DNA of 64,000 bases from Zoroaster sp. YZ-2022 (GCA_029582265.1 CM055837.1:3023148-3087147); one strand, 5' to 3'; positions 1 through 10,602 are shown, counted from the first letter of the stretch. Made by a program: numbers and translations. Notes: a model not told the origin generated them from the sequence alone.

Positions 1-1418
1 CCCCGCTCTCCCCGCCTCCCCGCCTCCCCGCTCTCCCCGCCTCCCCGCCTCCCCGCCTCCCCGCCTCGCCTCCCCGCCTCCCCGCTCTCCCCGCTCTCCC
101 CGCCTCCCCGCCTCCCCGCTCTCCCCTGCCTCCCCGCCTCCCCGCTCTCCCCGCCTCCCCGCTCTCCCCGCCTCCGCCTCCCGCCTCCCCGCTCTCCCCG
201 CCTCCTCCCGCTCTCCCCGCCTCCCCGCCTCTCCCGCCTCCCCTCTCCCCGCCTCCCCGCCTCCCCGCCTCCCCGCCTCCCCGCTCTCCCCGCCTCCCCG
301 CTCTCCCCGCCTCCCCGCTCTCCCCGCCTCCCGCCTCCCCGCCTCCCCGCCTCCCGCCCGCCTCCCCGCCTCTGCCTCCCCGCCTCCCGCTCTCCCGCCT
401 CCCCCGCCTCCCCGCCTCCCCGCTCTCCCGCTCTCCCGCTCTCCCCTCTCCCCGCCTCCCCGCTCTCCTCGCCTCCCCGCCTCTCCACTCCCCGCCTCCC
501 CGCTCTCCCCGCCTCCCGCCTCCTGCCTCCCCGCCTTCCCCGCCTCCCCCGCCTCCCCGCCTCCCAGCCTCCCGCCTCCCGCCTCCCCGCCTCCCCGCCT
601 CCCCGCCTCCCCGCCTCCCCGCCTCCCGCTCTCCCCGCTCTCCCGCTCTCCCCGCCTCCCCGCCTCCCGCTCTCCCGCTCTCCCGCCTCCCCGCCTCCCC
701 GCCTCCCCGCCTCCCGCCTCCCCGCCTCCCCGCCTCCCCGCCTCCCCGCCTCTCCCCGCCTCCCCGCCTCCCCGCCTCCCCGCCTCCCCGCCTCCCCGCC
801 TCCCGCCTCCCCGCCTCCCCGCCTCCCCCGCCTCCCCGCCTCCCCGCCTCCCCGCCTCCCGCCTCCCCGCCTCCCCGCCTCCCCGCCTCCCCGCCTCCCC
901 GCTCTCCCGCTCTCCCGCCTCCCCGCTCTCCCCCGCCTCCCGCCTCCCCGCCTCCCCGCCTCCCGCCTCCCCGCCTCCCCGCTCTCCCCCGCTCTCCCCG
1001 CCTCCCCGCCTCCCCGCCTCCCGCTCTCCCCGCCTCCCCGCCTCCCCGCCTCCCCGCTCTCCCGCTCTCCCCGCCTCTCCCCCGCCTCCCCGCCTCCCCG
1101 CCTCCCCGCCTCCCGCCTCCCCGCCTCCCCGCCTCCCCGCCTCCCGCCTCTGCCTCCCCGCTCTCCCCGCCTCCGCCTCCCGCCTCCCCGCCTCCCGCCT
1201 CCCCGCTCTCCCCGCTCTCCCCGCTCCCCGCTCTCCCCGCTCTCCCGCCTCCCCGCTCTCCCGCTCTCCCCGCCTCCCCGCTCTCCCCGCTCTCCCCGCT
1301 CTCCCCGCTCTTCCCGCTCTCCCCGCCTCCCCGCCTCCCCGCCTCCCCGCCTCCCCGCCTCCCCGCCTCTCCCGCCTCCCCGCTCTCCCCCCGCTCTCCC
1401 CCCGCTCTCCCCCGCTCC
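1..1418. repeat. C-rich minisatellite of 8- and 9-bp units
   Basis: The stretch is made almost entirely of two interspersed monomers, GCCTCCCC (8 bp) and GCTCTCCCC (9 bp), with occasional single-base losses. It starts at the window edge, so the full array is longer. One strand is nearly all pyrimidine apart from the single G per unit, so the other strand carries runs of three or four G at regular spacing and could form G-quadruplexes. No coding sense is visible. The array abuts a tRNA-like repeat at about 1465, the same neighbour that abuts the GC-rich minisatellites at 26.0 and 50.7 kb. Confidence 0.95.
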
Positions 1419-1464
1419 GGGAGAAAAACAAATACTTTATTATGCTACTTTGCCTTGACTGTGG

Positions 1465-1552
1465 ACTCACGACCGCTACGGGTCTCGAACCCATCTGGGG
1501 TATCTTCAGTTTCTATTTCACAGTGATTTAAGCAATTGAGCCACTTCTTCTG
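1465..1552 (-). repeat. tRNA-like repeat, family B
   Basis: Read on the minus strand, this has an A-box-like GTGGCTCAATTGCTTAA and a B-box-like GGGTTCGAGACCC, separated by a segment also found in the plus-strand repeats at 25.70-25.80, 25.87-25.98, 50.39-50.47 and 50.55-50.65 kb. The flank up to about 1630 also matches the flank of those repeats in reverse orientation. It has no convincing cloverleaf acceptor stem, so it is called a tRNA-derived repeat and not a tRNA gene. Confidence 0.6.
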
Positions 1553-1663
1553 CCCACCACCGCCCCAAAAATGCTAATATATAAACCTCAAAGTCTATAC
1601 TTTAGCACCCTCTATCTCGAAGTCGTCTCATGGAATATGGACTTATGCAATTATTTTAAGCAC

Positions 1664-2245
1664 AGCAAGTGGTCTAGTGGATAAGACTCTTGACTAATAA
1701 GTGAGAGGTCCTGAGTTCAAGCCCAGTGTTTTTTTATTTTTATTCTGACTGATGTCATTCTAAGGTTTATATCTAAGGTTTATAATTAAACTCAAACGCA
1801 TTTGTACCAACTACAGCAAGTGGTCTAGTGGATACTAATGTTGACTTGTAAGCAAGAGGTCCTAGGTTCAAACCCAGTGTAAATATTTTGTGTGTGACTA
1901 GGACTGATGTCATTCTAATTAATTAAACTGAAACGCTATTACCTTAAGCGCAGCTAGTGGTCTAGTGGATAAGAGTCTTGACTTGTAAGTAGGAAGTCAT
2001 AAGTTCGAGCCCAGAATGTCATCGGTTTTAGCGGTTGTTTTAATTTTATTCTGACTGATGTCATTCTAATGTTTATGTCTAAGGTTTATAAATAAACTCA
2101 AACACAAATATTCTAATGACAGAAATTGGTCCAGTGGATAACACTCTTGGCTTATAGGTAGGAGGTCCTGAGTTCAATCCCAGTGCTTTTTATTTTTATT
2201 CTGACTGATGTCATTCTAAGGTCCCAATTTCAAACCCAGTGATTT
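1664..2245 (+). repeat. Tandem array of four tRNA-like monomers plus a fragment
   Basis: Four monomers begin near 1664, 1813, 1951 and 2113, with a 3' fragment near 2222. Each has an A-box-like TGGTCTAGTGGATAA (or close variant) and a B-box-like GGTTCAAACCC or GAGTTCAAGCCC, then a T-rich linker with ATTCTGACTGATGTCATTCTA. The second and third monomers carry CTTGTAA where a tRNA anticodon loop would be, as in threonine tRNA (UGU). No acceptor stem closes well, so these are probably tRNA-derived repeats. The same four monomers recur in the same order, inverted, at 23.44-24.01 kb. Confidence 0.7.
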
Positions 2246-2611
2246 TTATTTTTATTCTGACTTAGCAGCTCTATGAAATTAAGCCCAGACCTAATTGTAG
2301 CCCGTATAATTATGTGAAAAATATGATTTAATACAAATACCATACTAATTTGTACTTGATGTGAGATACTAATTGTATACCTTATGAGATTCCAACTGTA
2401 TAATCCATATTACTATTGCAACAAAGTACTTCAACTACACATGTGTAAAGGAGGTTGGTTATATAGATGGGAACTAATTGTCTTTTGTATGATACCCTGG
2501 TGGATATCGTCTGGTCTGAGGGTCCGGTTGGAACTACGATGCAGGGTGATATAACGTATTCTTATTTGTATTGAAGGAAACATTTGATTAAAGATTATAT
2601 AGTTTGTGAAT

Positions 2612-2748
2612 TAAAGGGACAACATAGTCATGATCAGAGCACATTTTCATCAGGACATGGAGTCGGTGTTCAAGTTTAAAGATGAACAAAATAACTAAAA
2701 ATGACTGGATCATTTATGCAACAGCAACGATAATATGACCTTACCGTA
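2612..2748 (+). mobile_element. MITE fragment (AGGGACA family)
   Basis: This is one arm of a short palindromic element whose full form is seen at 34,678-34,891 and 59,011-59,224. The shared landmarks are AGGGACAAC/TAT, ATCAGAGCA, the AGGGCATGG/GGACATGG block and GCAACAGCAACGATAATATGACC. A further, inverted copy lies at about 21.83-21.95 kb. The second arm is absent here; the 13-bp minisatellite takes its place. Confidence 0.6.
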
Positions 2749-2912
2749 TGGGAAGCCAGCTTGGGAAGCCAGCTTGGGAAGCCAGCTTGGGAAGCCAGCT
2801 TGGGAAGCCAGCTTGGGAAGCCAGCTTGGGAAGCCAGCTTGGGAAGCCAGCTTGGGAAGCCAGCTTGGGAAGCCTTGGGAAGCCAGCTTGGGCCAGCTTG
2901 GGAAGCCAGCTT
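2749..2912. repeat. 13-bp minisatellite (GCCAGCTTGGGAA)
   Basis: About twelve head-to-tail copies of GCCAGCTTGGGAA, with a few shortened copies at the right end. Because 13 is not a multiple of 3, all frames cycle through a 13-residue pattern and give small repetitive ORFs on both strands, which are not genes. Confidence 0.95.
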
Positions 2913-2913
2913 G

Positions 2914-3099
2914 TACAAATCGTTAATTGTCAAAAAATATTTACTAAAAGATGACACCACTTTGACCTTACTTCCTGTCCAAACCGGAAGTCAAACTTTA
3001 ATATTTAAAAAAAATCACATCTCAACAACCACAAGGGGTAAATTCACAATCTTTCCACCATTGTACAGATCGTCAATTGTCAACAAATATTTACACAAA
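2914..3099 (-). repeat. Truncated copy of a dispersed MITE interior
   Basis: Two diverged sub-units carry the landmarks AATTGTCAA..AAATATTTAC and CCACAAGGGGTAAATTCACAA. They match, in reverse complement, the interior of the TIR elements at 36,252-36,849 and 60,589-61,201. The match stops exactly where the Gypsy LTR begins at 3100, so the retrotransposon probably inserted into, or next to, an older copy of this element. Confidence 0.6.
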
Positions 3100-3556
3100 T
3101 GTAGTGAAACGCTTTGGAGCGTAAGGGGGTCATTCAACACCAAATAATTCAATGAATTTACAGGATAAACTGTTGGTAGTCTTGGAACATTTCACAGCCA
3201 GTTTTATTATATTCCTCCAATCTCCAAAAGAATCAACTCTTCACTTAATTAAAAGTTCCTCGCCTCCACCTTGTCTTTTCCTACTCTCGCCTCCCGTCTT
3301 TTTCCCAAAACCTTCCACCCTCACCTTTGACCTCCCTCTACATTCTTTCCATCTACGGGCTCCCCATGACAGCGCCCTCTCGTGGTTAGGAACGCCAATA
3401 CTAGCAGCTCACATACCACAAACTCCCCTACTTTTTAATGATCTACTCCTGGAGATCGATTTCTTCAACCTTTCAAACTGGTACCAGTTTTGTTTAACAA
3501 AACAAACATTTTCATGCAAAGTGTAAGAACATTAATGAACAATTTCACTGCCACCA
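3100..3556 (-). repeat. 3' LTR of the Gypsy element
   Basis: 3100 to about 3258 is nearly identical to 14,790-14,950 at the other end of the element, starting with TGTAGTGAAACGC in both. That is the only part of the 5' LTR not hidden by the gap. The outer end near 3553-3556 is inferred: there a CA is followed by a pyrimidine-rich stretch which, on the minus strand, would be a purine-rich tract next to a TG start. The inner boundary is firm, the outer one tentative. Confidence 0.7.
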
Positions 3557-3646
3557 AAGTCTTTTGCCCTCTTTACTAAAAACAACCTTTAGAAATTCTA
3601 CCAGCCAACCCCATATCTTTTAATACAAATAAATATTTAAAAAAAC

Positions 3647-4234
3647 CTACCAAACACGAGATTCAAAGAATTTCAAAAGTTGTCGGAGTGACCTCTCATA
3701 CTGCACCATCCCTAATTGGTTGAGGTGCACGCCATCCCAGTTGTAGCGTGCATGCTTTAGTCCCCGATGGTGGCATACCCACCATCCATCCTCTACGAAA
3801 GTTGTACACTCCAACATTCTCTTAAAAATCTCAACCATCTCATTAAACATTTCTAGTGAGACCTGATTATTCCCAAGTCCGCCAGTGCGAGGTAGCACCG
3901 GTAGGAACACTACTGCCTCTGGATGTACACCCCATTTGGGAAGATCTCCAATAAATTTACATAGTGAGGCATGTACTTTACTAGGACTTGATACCTTCGA
4001 ACACAGGTCATTCGTCCCCAAATCAACTACAAGTACAAGTACAGTCGGCTGAATCTTTCCCAACTCTGTGAGATAACGACCTGGGTTTTCCTGAATCCTT
4101 GTAATTGTGAGCCCGCCCTCCCCAAGACACGTTACTGGAACCATGCCTCGCTGCAACTGTACTTCATACACAAACCGTCGCCTATTTCTTAATCTTTTTA
4201 CAAAACTATGCCCAAATAATACAAAACCACCCAT
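3647..4234 (-). CDS. SGNH/GDSL-type hydrolase ORF carried by the Gypsy element
   Basis: A 195-residue open frame lies between the integrase end and the 3' LTR. It shows the blocks of the SGNH hydrolase (lipase/esterase) fold in order. The nucleophile-serine block GHSFVKRL is near residues 8-15, a block III-like DLGTNDL (the G-x-N oxyanion residues) is near 71-77, and a block V-like DGVHLN (Asp and His of the catalytic site) is near 168-173. The first block is GHS and not the textbook GDS. SGNH-like ORFs are known passengers in some animal retrotransposons; their substrate there is not established. The start codon used here is the first ATG of the frame; an upstream start by readthrough or splicing is possible. 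The frame is intact although the pol region is not. Confidence 0.75.
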   Translation of the reverse strand: MGGFVLFGHSFVKRLRNRRRFVYEVQLQRGMVPVTCLGEGGLTITRIQENPGRYLTELGKIQPTVLVLVVDLGTNDLCSKVSSPSKVHASLCKFIGDLPKWGVHPEAVVFLPVLPRTGGLGNNQVSLEMFNEMVEIFKRMLECTTFVEDGWWVCHHRGLKHARYNWDGVHLNQLGMVQYERSLRQLLKFFESRVW

Positions 4235-4242
4235 ACTGCCTT

Positions 4243-4787
4243 ATGATGCTCTTGGGCGTGGTGGTTGCTCTGTGGAAGCTGGATAACCCCAAATCCTTCA
4301 AAAAAAAAACCACCACCACAGATTCCTGCAAACCTGCAAGAAAATTGACAACAAAAAATTTGTTAAGTACAATTTTGTTGGTAAGTTTCTACATTTTTAC
4401 ACACCATAAGCAGGACTGGCTCCTTCCGGTTGTATTCACTGCCCGAGGAAGACTGGATACTCCAAGCCTCTTCCCGCGAGTAGATCCACAACACACGCAG
4501 GAACCCACGACTGCCCGTTAAACAAAACTAGTCATTACTGACTTAGGTAAAAGAAAAAAACTGAATTATAGTCCAGAAAATCTGGTAATGCCATCAGGTT
4601 GAATGCAGCCATGTAGAACAGGACATAAAAACAAAATCCTAGAACATTACGTACAATGCCAGTGACACACGTGCACACAGAGAGAACTAAACAACCCATT
4701 GCAAACTACGAAATTCTGCGTGAATTAAAAAGGATCACCAAAGTTAATTCAGACCGAGTATCAGCAGGAAGCCAAGGTCAGGTTTGC
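4243..4787 (-). other. Non-coding part of the Gypsy element between integrase tail and SGNH ORF
   Basis: No frame longer than a few dozen codons has recognisable content here. It may hold a splice acceptor or leader for the SGNH ORF, but none is convincing. Confidence 0.5.
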
Positions 4788-7700
4788 TCACAGGAAGGCT
4801 GGATACCCCAAGCCACTTCCACAGAACACACCTGAAACCATGACCAGTCTGTGCGGCGGGTTACCATGCATCCCTTTTGTGGTTCTCTGTGATCGCCTGG
4901 GTTGAACCATTCCGCCCAACAAATCCATAGGGGCCTCCCCTACTATTTCAGGGTCTACCACTTTATCAACTCCATTTGAGTTTGGAATGCTAGCCTTAGT
5001 AATGACCAGGTCCCACTCTGAACTGTCAGAGGAGTCACTTTCATCACCTGGCTCTGTCACCGCCAAAGGGTCTAACTGGGCGGATTTGATAAACATCATT
5101 TTGTTCGTTTCTCCACAACACAGTATACGAATCTCTGTCGTATACATTCTCTAATTTGTGTCGGCCCTTGAAAGCACATTTTCTTAGGAGCACCCGCGAC
5201 CCTACCGGCAATGGCACAGCATTGGCCTTGGCATTATGAGCCACTTCATTCTGATGAGCCCTCCGCTCCATCCGTTCCCTCACCAGGACACCTGCTCTTT
5301 CCAACAACTCTGATTGCTGCCTAACTAAATCCTGATCCCAATTTATATCAGTACGCCCCAGAATCTGGTCTAGAGGAATCAACGGTTCCCTCCCAAACAT
5401 CAGTGTAAATGGCGCTACACCTGTAGTACAATGGGGGGTACCATTATATACGGCAGAAAATCCGGCCACTTTCTGCGCTCTGTCTCACTGAACGATTTGA
5501 TCAATCCGAACAACGTACGATTGAATCGCTCTGCCTGAGCATTCCCTTCGGGGTGATACGGCGTCGTTCGCGACTTCTTAATGCCATACAGCGCACACAA
5601 TTCGCGCACAATCTCCCCCTCAAAATTTCTGCCTTGATCGCTGTGCAATCTGTTTGGTATTCCGAACCGTGTAAACCAATTATCCCGCAGTGTTCTGGCT
5701 ACAGTCTGTGCTGTTTGGTCCCTACAAGGCACTGCCTGTACGTACTTGGTGTAAACATCGGTCATGACCAACACATCTTCGTATCCCCCACGCCCTCTAT
5801 CGACCTTCACAAAGTCAACGGCTAGAACTTCCAAGGGTCTGAACGCCATTAGATGACGCATTGGAACCTTGGGAACTGGTTCAGACACCCTTGCCCTGAC
5901 ACAACGCTCACATTTCCGGATATGGGCTCTGACATCAGAAGCCATTTTAGGCCAATAAGCCCGCCTCCTGAGAAGAGAACACGAGCGGGTTACTCCTTGA
6001 TGTCCCCATCCCTCATGACAACCCTCAATAGCCTTAGAGCAGATGCATTCGGGCAAGAGTATCTGAAACACCTCCCCAAGAACTGGATCTTCCACTCTAC
6101 GACAAAGAACCCCGTCCTTTTGAACAAAGCGGGACCACTGCCATAACCAGCGTCTTAACTCTGGTGAGTCATTCGGCGCTCCAGGAATCACCTCCCCTGG
6201 TGACCATCGCTTGTCCCAACGTTCCCAAATAGTACCTAACACTGGATCCGATCGTTGCAAAACTGCCATTTGGTCTGATGACCAGGATGGGAATACCCCA
6301 GGAGGACCTGCACCCTCGGGTGCTTGCTTTGCTAACTCGATGCACACATTACATGCTCCAATCAGCAATGGAAATGGCGTAGAATGGGTTTTCTTAAGAA
6401 ATATTCCGGCCACTGCCTCCACCGAGCAGTGCCCAGGGTACCGACTCAACGCATCTGCGCACCTGTTGCTGCTACCCGATCTATATACGATGTCAAAATT
6501 GAACGCCGCCAGTTGAGCTGCCCACCTCATTTCGCTAGCCCCCAGCTTGGCTATGTTTAGGTGCGACAGTGGATTATTATCAGTTAAGACTGTAAATGTT
6601 CCCCCAACCAAATAATCCCTGAACGTATCCACAGCTGCCCACTTCAAACCCAGAAGTTCTAACTTGAAGGAGCTAAAATTTGGGTACTTGAACTCTGCAT
6701 CTCGCAAGCCCCTACTCGCATAAGCGATCGGATGCAGTCTTCCCTCCTCATCTTTCTGCCCCAAACAAGCACCAAGCCCCTTTAATGACGCATCTACTTC
6801 CAGTACGAATGGCTGTCTAAAATCAGGGTATTTCAGCAGGGGGGCTTGCACTAACACTAGTTTTAGTTTGTCGAATGCAGTCTGTGCCTCGGAATTCCAA
6901 ACAAACTTATCAATGGGTTTATGTTTCCCCTTAGTGATTGCAGGTAAAATAGCATGAAGCGGGGCTGCTATCTTTGCGAAGCCGTTGACAAAACGCCGAT
7001 AATAACCCGCCAGTCCCATGAACGAACGTAAATCAGCTGCTCCTTGCGGAACAGGCCAGTCGTCTATGCGTCGGATTTTGTCTTTATCAACTGAGATTCC
7101 CTTGGCACTGACAACATGGCCCAGATAGGCAACTTCACTGCGGAAGAGACTGCACTTGTTGCCCTTAACCTTTAGTTCAAATTCTGCAAGTTTTGACAAA
7201 ACCTTGTCCAACCTCCTCAAGTGTTCTTCTAATGAAGAAGAATACACCAATATATCGTCTAGATATATCAATAACTCAGAGAAAAATTCATGTCCCCAAG
7301 GCACTACCCTCTGGAACGTACTTGGTGCATTTGCCAACCCAAAGGGCAATCGAGTAAACTCGTAATGCCCAAAGGGCACTCGAAATGCAGTCTTCTCTAC
7401 AGAACTGGGATCCATGGCCACCTGGTGGTAACCATGTGCCAAGTCAAGAGCCGAAAAATATTTAGCGCCCTGTAAAGCCTCTAACGACTCTTCGATACGC
7501 GGCAAGGGAAAGGAGTCACGAACACCCTTTGCATTTAATTTCCTGTAGTCTACGCACAGGCGCAAGGACCCATCCCGCTTTTTCACCAGTACAACTGCAC
7601 TCGCGTACGGACTCTCGCTGCGCCTAATGATTCCCTGATCCAACAACTTTTGCAAGAGCGCTTTAACTTCCTGAACACAGTGTGGGGGAATTCTGCGGTA

Positions 7701-8051
7701 TGGTTCACTGATTGGGTGGTTGTCGATTGTGTTGATCTTGTGAGGTATTTTGTCACAATAACCAACATCAAACTCATCTTTCGAAAAGACTGAATCATGC
7801 TTCTGGATAAGTTTCACAACCTGTTCCTTTTGATCCTCATTCAGGAAAGACGACTCCAAACTCAACCCTGGAGGTAGTTCATAATTCTCACCATTTGCAA
7901 ATGTGAACACCTCTTTAGGCACTCCTACCCCTCCCCTTGAGTCAGGCTTAGAGAACTCCCCCTTCAAGTCCACAGTTTCTTCAACCAACACATGATTGAC
8001 ATGTACCTCGATACCATCGGACGAGGATTCCAACCCAATGCAGTTTGACAT
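4788..8051 (-). pseudogene. Gypsy pol: reverse transcriptase, RNase H, integrase (frameshifted)
   Basis: The main frame runs from 8051 down to 5415 (878 residues). The RT has ALDLAHGYHQ (first Asp, residue 203), LPFGLANAPSTFQR and YLDDILVYS (catalytic DD, residues 265-266). RNase H has VLEVDASLKG (Asp 420), Glu 465 and TDNNPLSHL (Asp 491). Integrase has the zinc-binding H-x4-H near 679-684 with CERC at 714-717, then Asp 746, Asp 805 (HSDQGRNF) and Glu 841 (NAQAERFNR), a DD35E spacing. All catalytic residues are present. The frame breaks near 5420 and continues in another frame (5469-5044) with GREPLIPLD and a GSRVLLR-type C-terminal domain. It breaks again into 5147-4788, which carries the QPRRSQRTTKG tail. 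With these breaks it is not expected to make full integrase. Confidence 0.9.
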
Positions 8052-8066
8052 GGATGCTTCAATAAC

Positions 8067-8324
8067 TTAAGCTAATTTCGTATAAGGGGGAATTACCCAA
8101 GACTGTGTCCCCAAATTAGCCACCAGCACCTTTACTGTCTTTCCATTTGTTACTTGACAAGAGTCAAACACCCTGGCCGCAGCATGTAGATTATTCGCCC
8201 CCTCAGGATGTGCATCTGATTTCATGCTCTCAACAATAACCACTTTGTTCCTAAGGACATGCACATGATCTCTAATGTAACAGTGTACTGTCAGTACCTG
8301 CCTATAGGGCGAATAGGTATTCCA
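8067..8324 (-). pseudogene. Gypsy gag-pol linker fragment between protease and RT
   Basis: A short minus-strand frame continues the polyprotein on the far side of the 2.27-kb insertion and ends at a stop just before the RT frame, so one frameshift separates it from pol. It contains a stretch ending in NLGTQSWVIPPYTKLA, of the kind found upstream of Gypsy RT domains. Its upstream end is cut by the inserted element at 8325. Confidence 0.65.
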
Positions 8325-8811
8325 GGGTGCACCCAACTAAATAAACTTCCATAGTAAACAGTGTTAAACACAAAATATTCAAAAATCGTTAAAAAATACT
8401 TAAAAGTCCCACAGTTTTTAAAACCAAAAGAAAAAATATTGATCGATATATAACCTTTTATTTTCTTCTCTATTTACTGTCTAAAGTCCAGGTTTCCAGG
8501 AAGTTATCCTCATCCCAATGAAAACCACCCTCTACAGTAGTGAAAACGTCCACACTGAAAAACAGCCATTTTGGAAAAAGGCCTTACGCTTGAAATCAAA
8601 TTAGGACCACTTTTTCAGGGCCTAGTGTGTCCAAAATAATCAAAGTTGAAAGACAAGGACCCCCAGGTTATGATATTGGGCCATTTTTACACAATCCATC
8701 AAATGTATGGGCCTCAAATCTTAATTTTTCAGAAAAATTTGAGGACATACACTTTATGATAAACAGCTTGGCGCATGAATTCCTCACTATTTAGTGGGGT
8801 GCACCCTTTAG
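8325..8811. mobile_element. TIR module, left copy (~480 bp)
   Basis: Direct repeat of 10,117-10,598, about 97% identical by eye. It begins GGGTGCACCCAACTAAATA and ends TTTAGTGGGGTGCACCC, so this single module already has a pair of terminal inverted repeats and would qualify as a MITE on its own. The interior is AT-rich and non-coding. Confidence 0.8.
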
Positions 8812-10116
8812 AGAGATGATTTTTTCTAATTTGACTTGGAACCACACTGAGTACATCCAGTATGTTGCCGAGATAACATTTCTGAAAAAAAATTGAAAAA
8901 TATTGCTCCACTGAAAACTGACAGCTTTAAACATACTTTGTGCATCTATCATATATGTTACATGCAGTTTATATAACCATGCATCATGCATGTACGTATC
9001 ACTTATTCTGGGATTCAGTGTTTTCCTTCCAATGATTCTAAAACAAGAATTAGTTTTGCTCCATGAACATTTCAACAATACTTTTTATTCCTTATTATGA
9101 CAATATGAGAGTTTTACAAAGTTACCCCTGTTAGGGGCGGATCCAGATTGACAGAAAAGGGGGCCTATATTCATATACACAATGAAACATATATCCAACT
9201 TTCCTCCTCATAATGTGAACATTATTCTCTTGGTAAAACTGTAAAATGTGACTTGTCCTATGGCATAAATAGACTACAACCCTGCATCCCCCATATGCAA
9301 ATACTGCCCCCCCCCCCCAAATGAAGAGGGTATAGGGTTAGGGTTAGGGTTAGGGTTTGGGTTAGGGTTTGGGTTAGGGTTTGGGTTTGGGTTTAGGTTT
9401 AGGTTTAGGTTTGGGGTTTGGGGTTCGGGGCAGGGTTAGGGTAATGCACAAGTTTCCTACCGGCTGCCCGGTGATGCTTTGAAGAAAGTTGAAAATGTCA
9501 ACAAAAGAAGACGAGAGTGTCTCAAACTAACGTTACTCTGGTGGACACACAAATCGGACAATATGCCATGGAGGAGATTACTTTACCAGCACTCTAAAAC
9601 TGAATTTATTAATCAAGCAGGTTTTCTTCATGAGTGATGCATTTATTTTGGCACACAAAACCTAATGACAATTGACAATCACATAATAAACCAATTGGTT
9701 ATAAGTTTTACCTCAGTTCCCTATGTACCCTAGTCATCAGATTATAATAAAATTCGTAATTTAAGGGGAAAGAGCTTGTTTAAAAAATTGAAAAGTTTCA
9801 AAACAATATTGGAAATAGGTAAATGAAGATAAAAGCAACTTTTGTAAATGCAAAACAAAATGACATAAAAAAACATTATCCCAAAAGGAGCGCATGGCAA
9901 CTAGGGTATTAATGCCGCCATTTTGTAACTTATTACATACCTTTTTATTGTAATTGTCCTGTAAATGTCCTGTGTTTCATCCAATAAAGAACTGAAATAG
10001 AAGGGTATTCAATGAGTAAATTTTCTGTTTATAAATTTTGCATTTATCATCAGGCTTACTGAAGTTGTAAACAAAAAACATCCCTCTGTCATGGACGCTG
10101 CCATTTTGACTATATA
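8812..10116. other. Interior of the composite element
   Basis: 1.3 kb of AT-rich DNA with no recognisable gene. It contains a poly-C run at about 9307-9318 and a TTAGGG-type repeat at about 9329-9440. GGGGCGGATCCAGATTGACAG near 9134 resembles the AATCCGCCCCTGGAGGG block near 40,790, which suggests that a third repeat family sits inside. Confidence 0.5.
9329..9440 (+). repeat. Interstitial telomere-like repeat
   Basis: GGGTTA repeats (the TTAGGG telomere motif) run first perfect, then degenerating to GGGTTTGGGTTA and GGTTTA. The array is internal to a transposable element, so it is not a chromosome end. A microsatellite that happens to match the telomere motif is equally possible. Confidence 0.85.
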
Positions 10117-10598
10117 GGGTGCACCCAACTAAATAAACTTCCATAGTAAACAGTGTTAAACACAAAATATTCAAAAATCGTTAAAAAATACTTAAAAGTC
10201 CCACAGTTTTTAAAACCAAAAGAAAAAATATTGATCGATATATAACCTTTTATTTTCTTCTCTATTTACTGTCTAAAGTCCAGGTTTCCAGGAAGTTATC
10301 CTCATCCCAATGAAAACCACCCTCTACAGTAGTGAAAACGTCCACACTGAAAAACAGCCATTTTGGAAAAAGGCCTTAGGCTTGAAATCAAATTAGGACC
10401 ACTTTTTCAGGGCCTAGTGTGTCCAAAATACTTAAAGTTGAAAGCCAAGGACCCCCAGGTTATGATATTGGGCCATTTTTACACAATCCATCAAATGTAT
10501 GGGCCTCAAATCTTTGTTTTTCAGAAAAATTTGAGGACATACACTTTATGATAAACAGCTTGGCGCATGAATTCCTCACTATTTAGTGGGGTGCACCC
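10117..10598. mobile_element. TIR module, right copy (~480 bp)
   Basis: Second copy of the ~480-bp module at 8325-8811, in the same orientation. Differences are scattered substitutions, for example ATAATCAAAG versus ATACTTAAAG, so the two modules have been separate for some time or inserted separately. Confidence 0.8.
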
Positions 10599-10602
10599 TC
10601 CA

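Larger units (their letters stand above)
8325..10598. mobile_element. 2.27-kb composite element with duplicated TIR ends, inserted in Gypsy pol
   Basis: The element starts with GGGTGCACCCAACTAAATA and ends with the inverted TATTTAGTGGGGTGCACCC (one mismatch). It is flanked by TCCA on both sides (8321-8324 and 10,599-10,602), a likely 4-bp target-site duplication. Removing the interval lets the Gypsy protein sequence resume. Each end is itself a ~475-bp module with both inverted ends. No transposase reading frame is visible, so it should be non-autonomous. Confidence 0.75.

Noticed and set aside
1664..2190. Functional tRNA genes
   Set aside because: A and B boxes are present but the acceptor and anticodon stems do not close well, and the units are tandem and degenerate. 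A covariance-model search would settle this.
2676..3147. Short frames with GKPAWEASLGSQL-type repeats
   Set aside because: Translation of the 13-bp GCCAGCTTGGGAA repeat in several frames.
3152..3526. Plus-strand 124-codon frame
   Set aside because: It lies inside the LTR of a minus-strand element and has no recognisable domain.
9329..9440. A true telomere or chromosome end
   Set aside because: It is short, degenerate and internal to an inserted element within a retrotransposon.
8325..10598. An LTR retrotransposon bounded by the 480-bp direct repeats (TGCACCC...GGGTGCA)
   Set aside because: The repeats have TG...CA three bases in, but no target duplication at that boundary, no primer site and no coding interior; the outer GGGTGCACCC boundary gives a TCCA duplication and inverted repeats.
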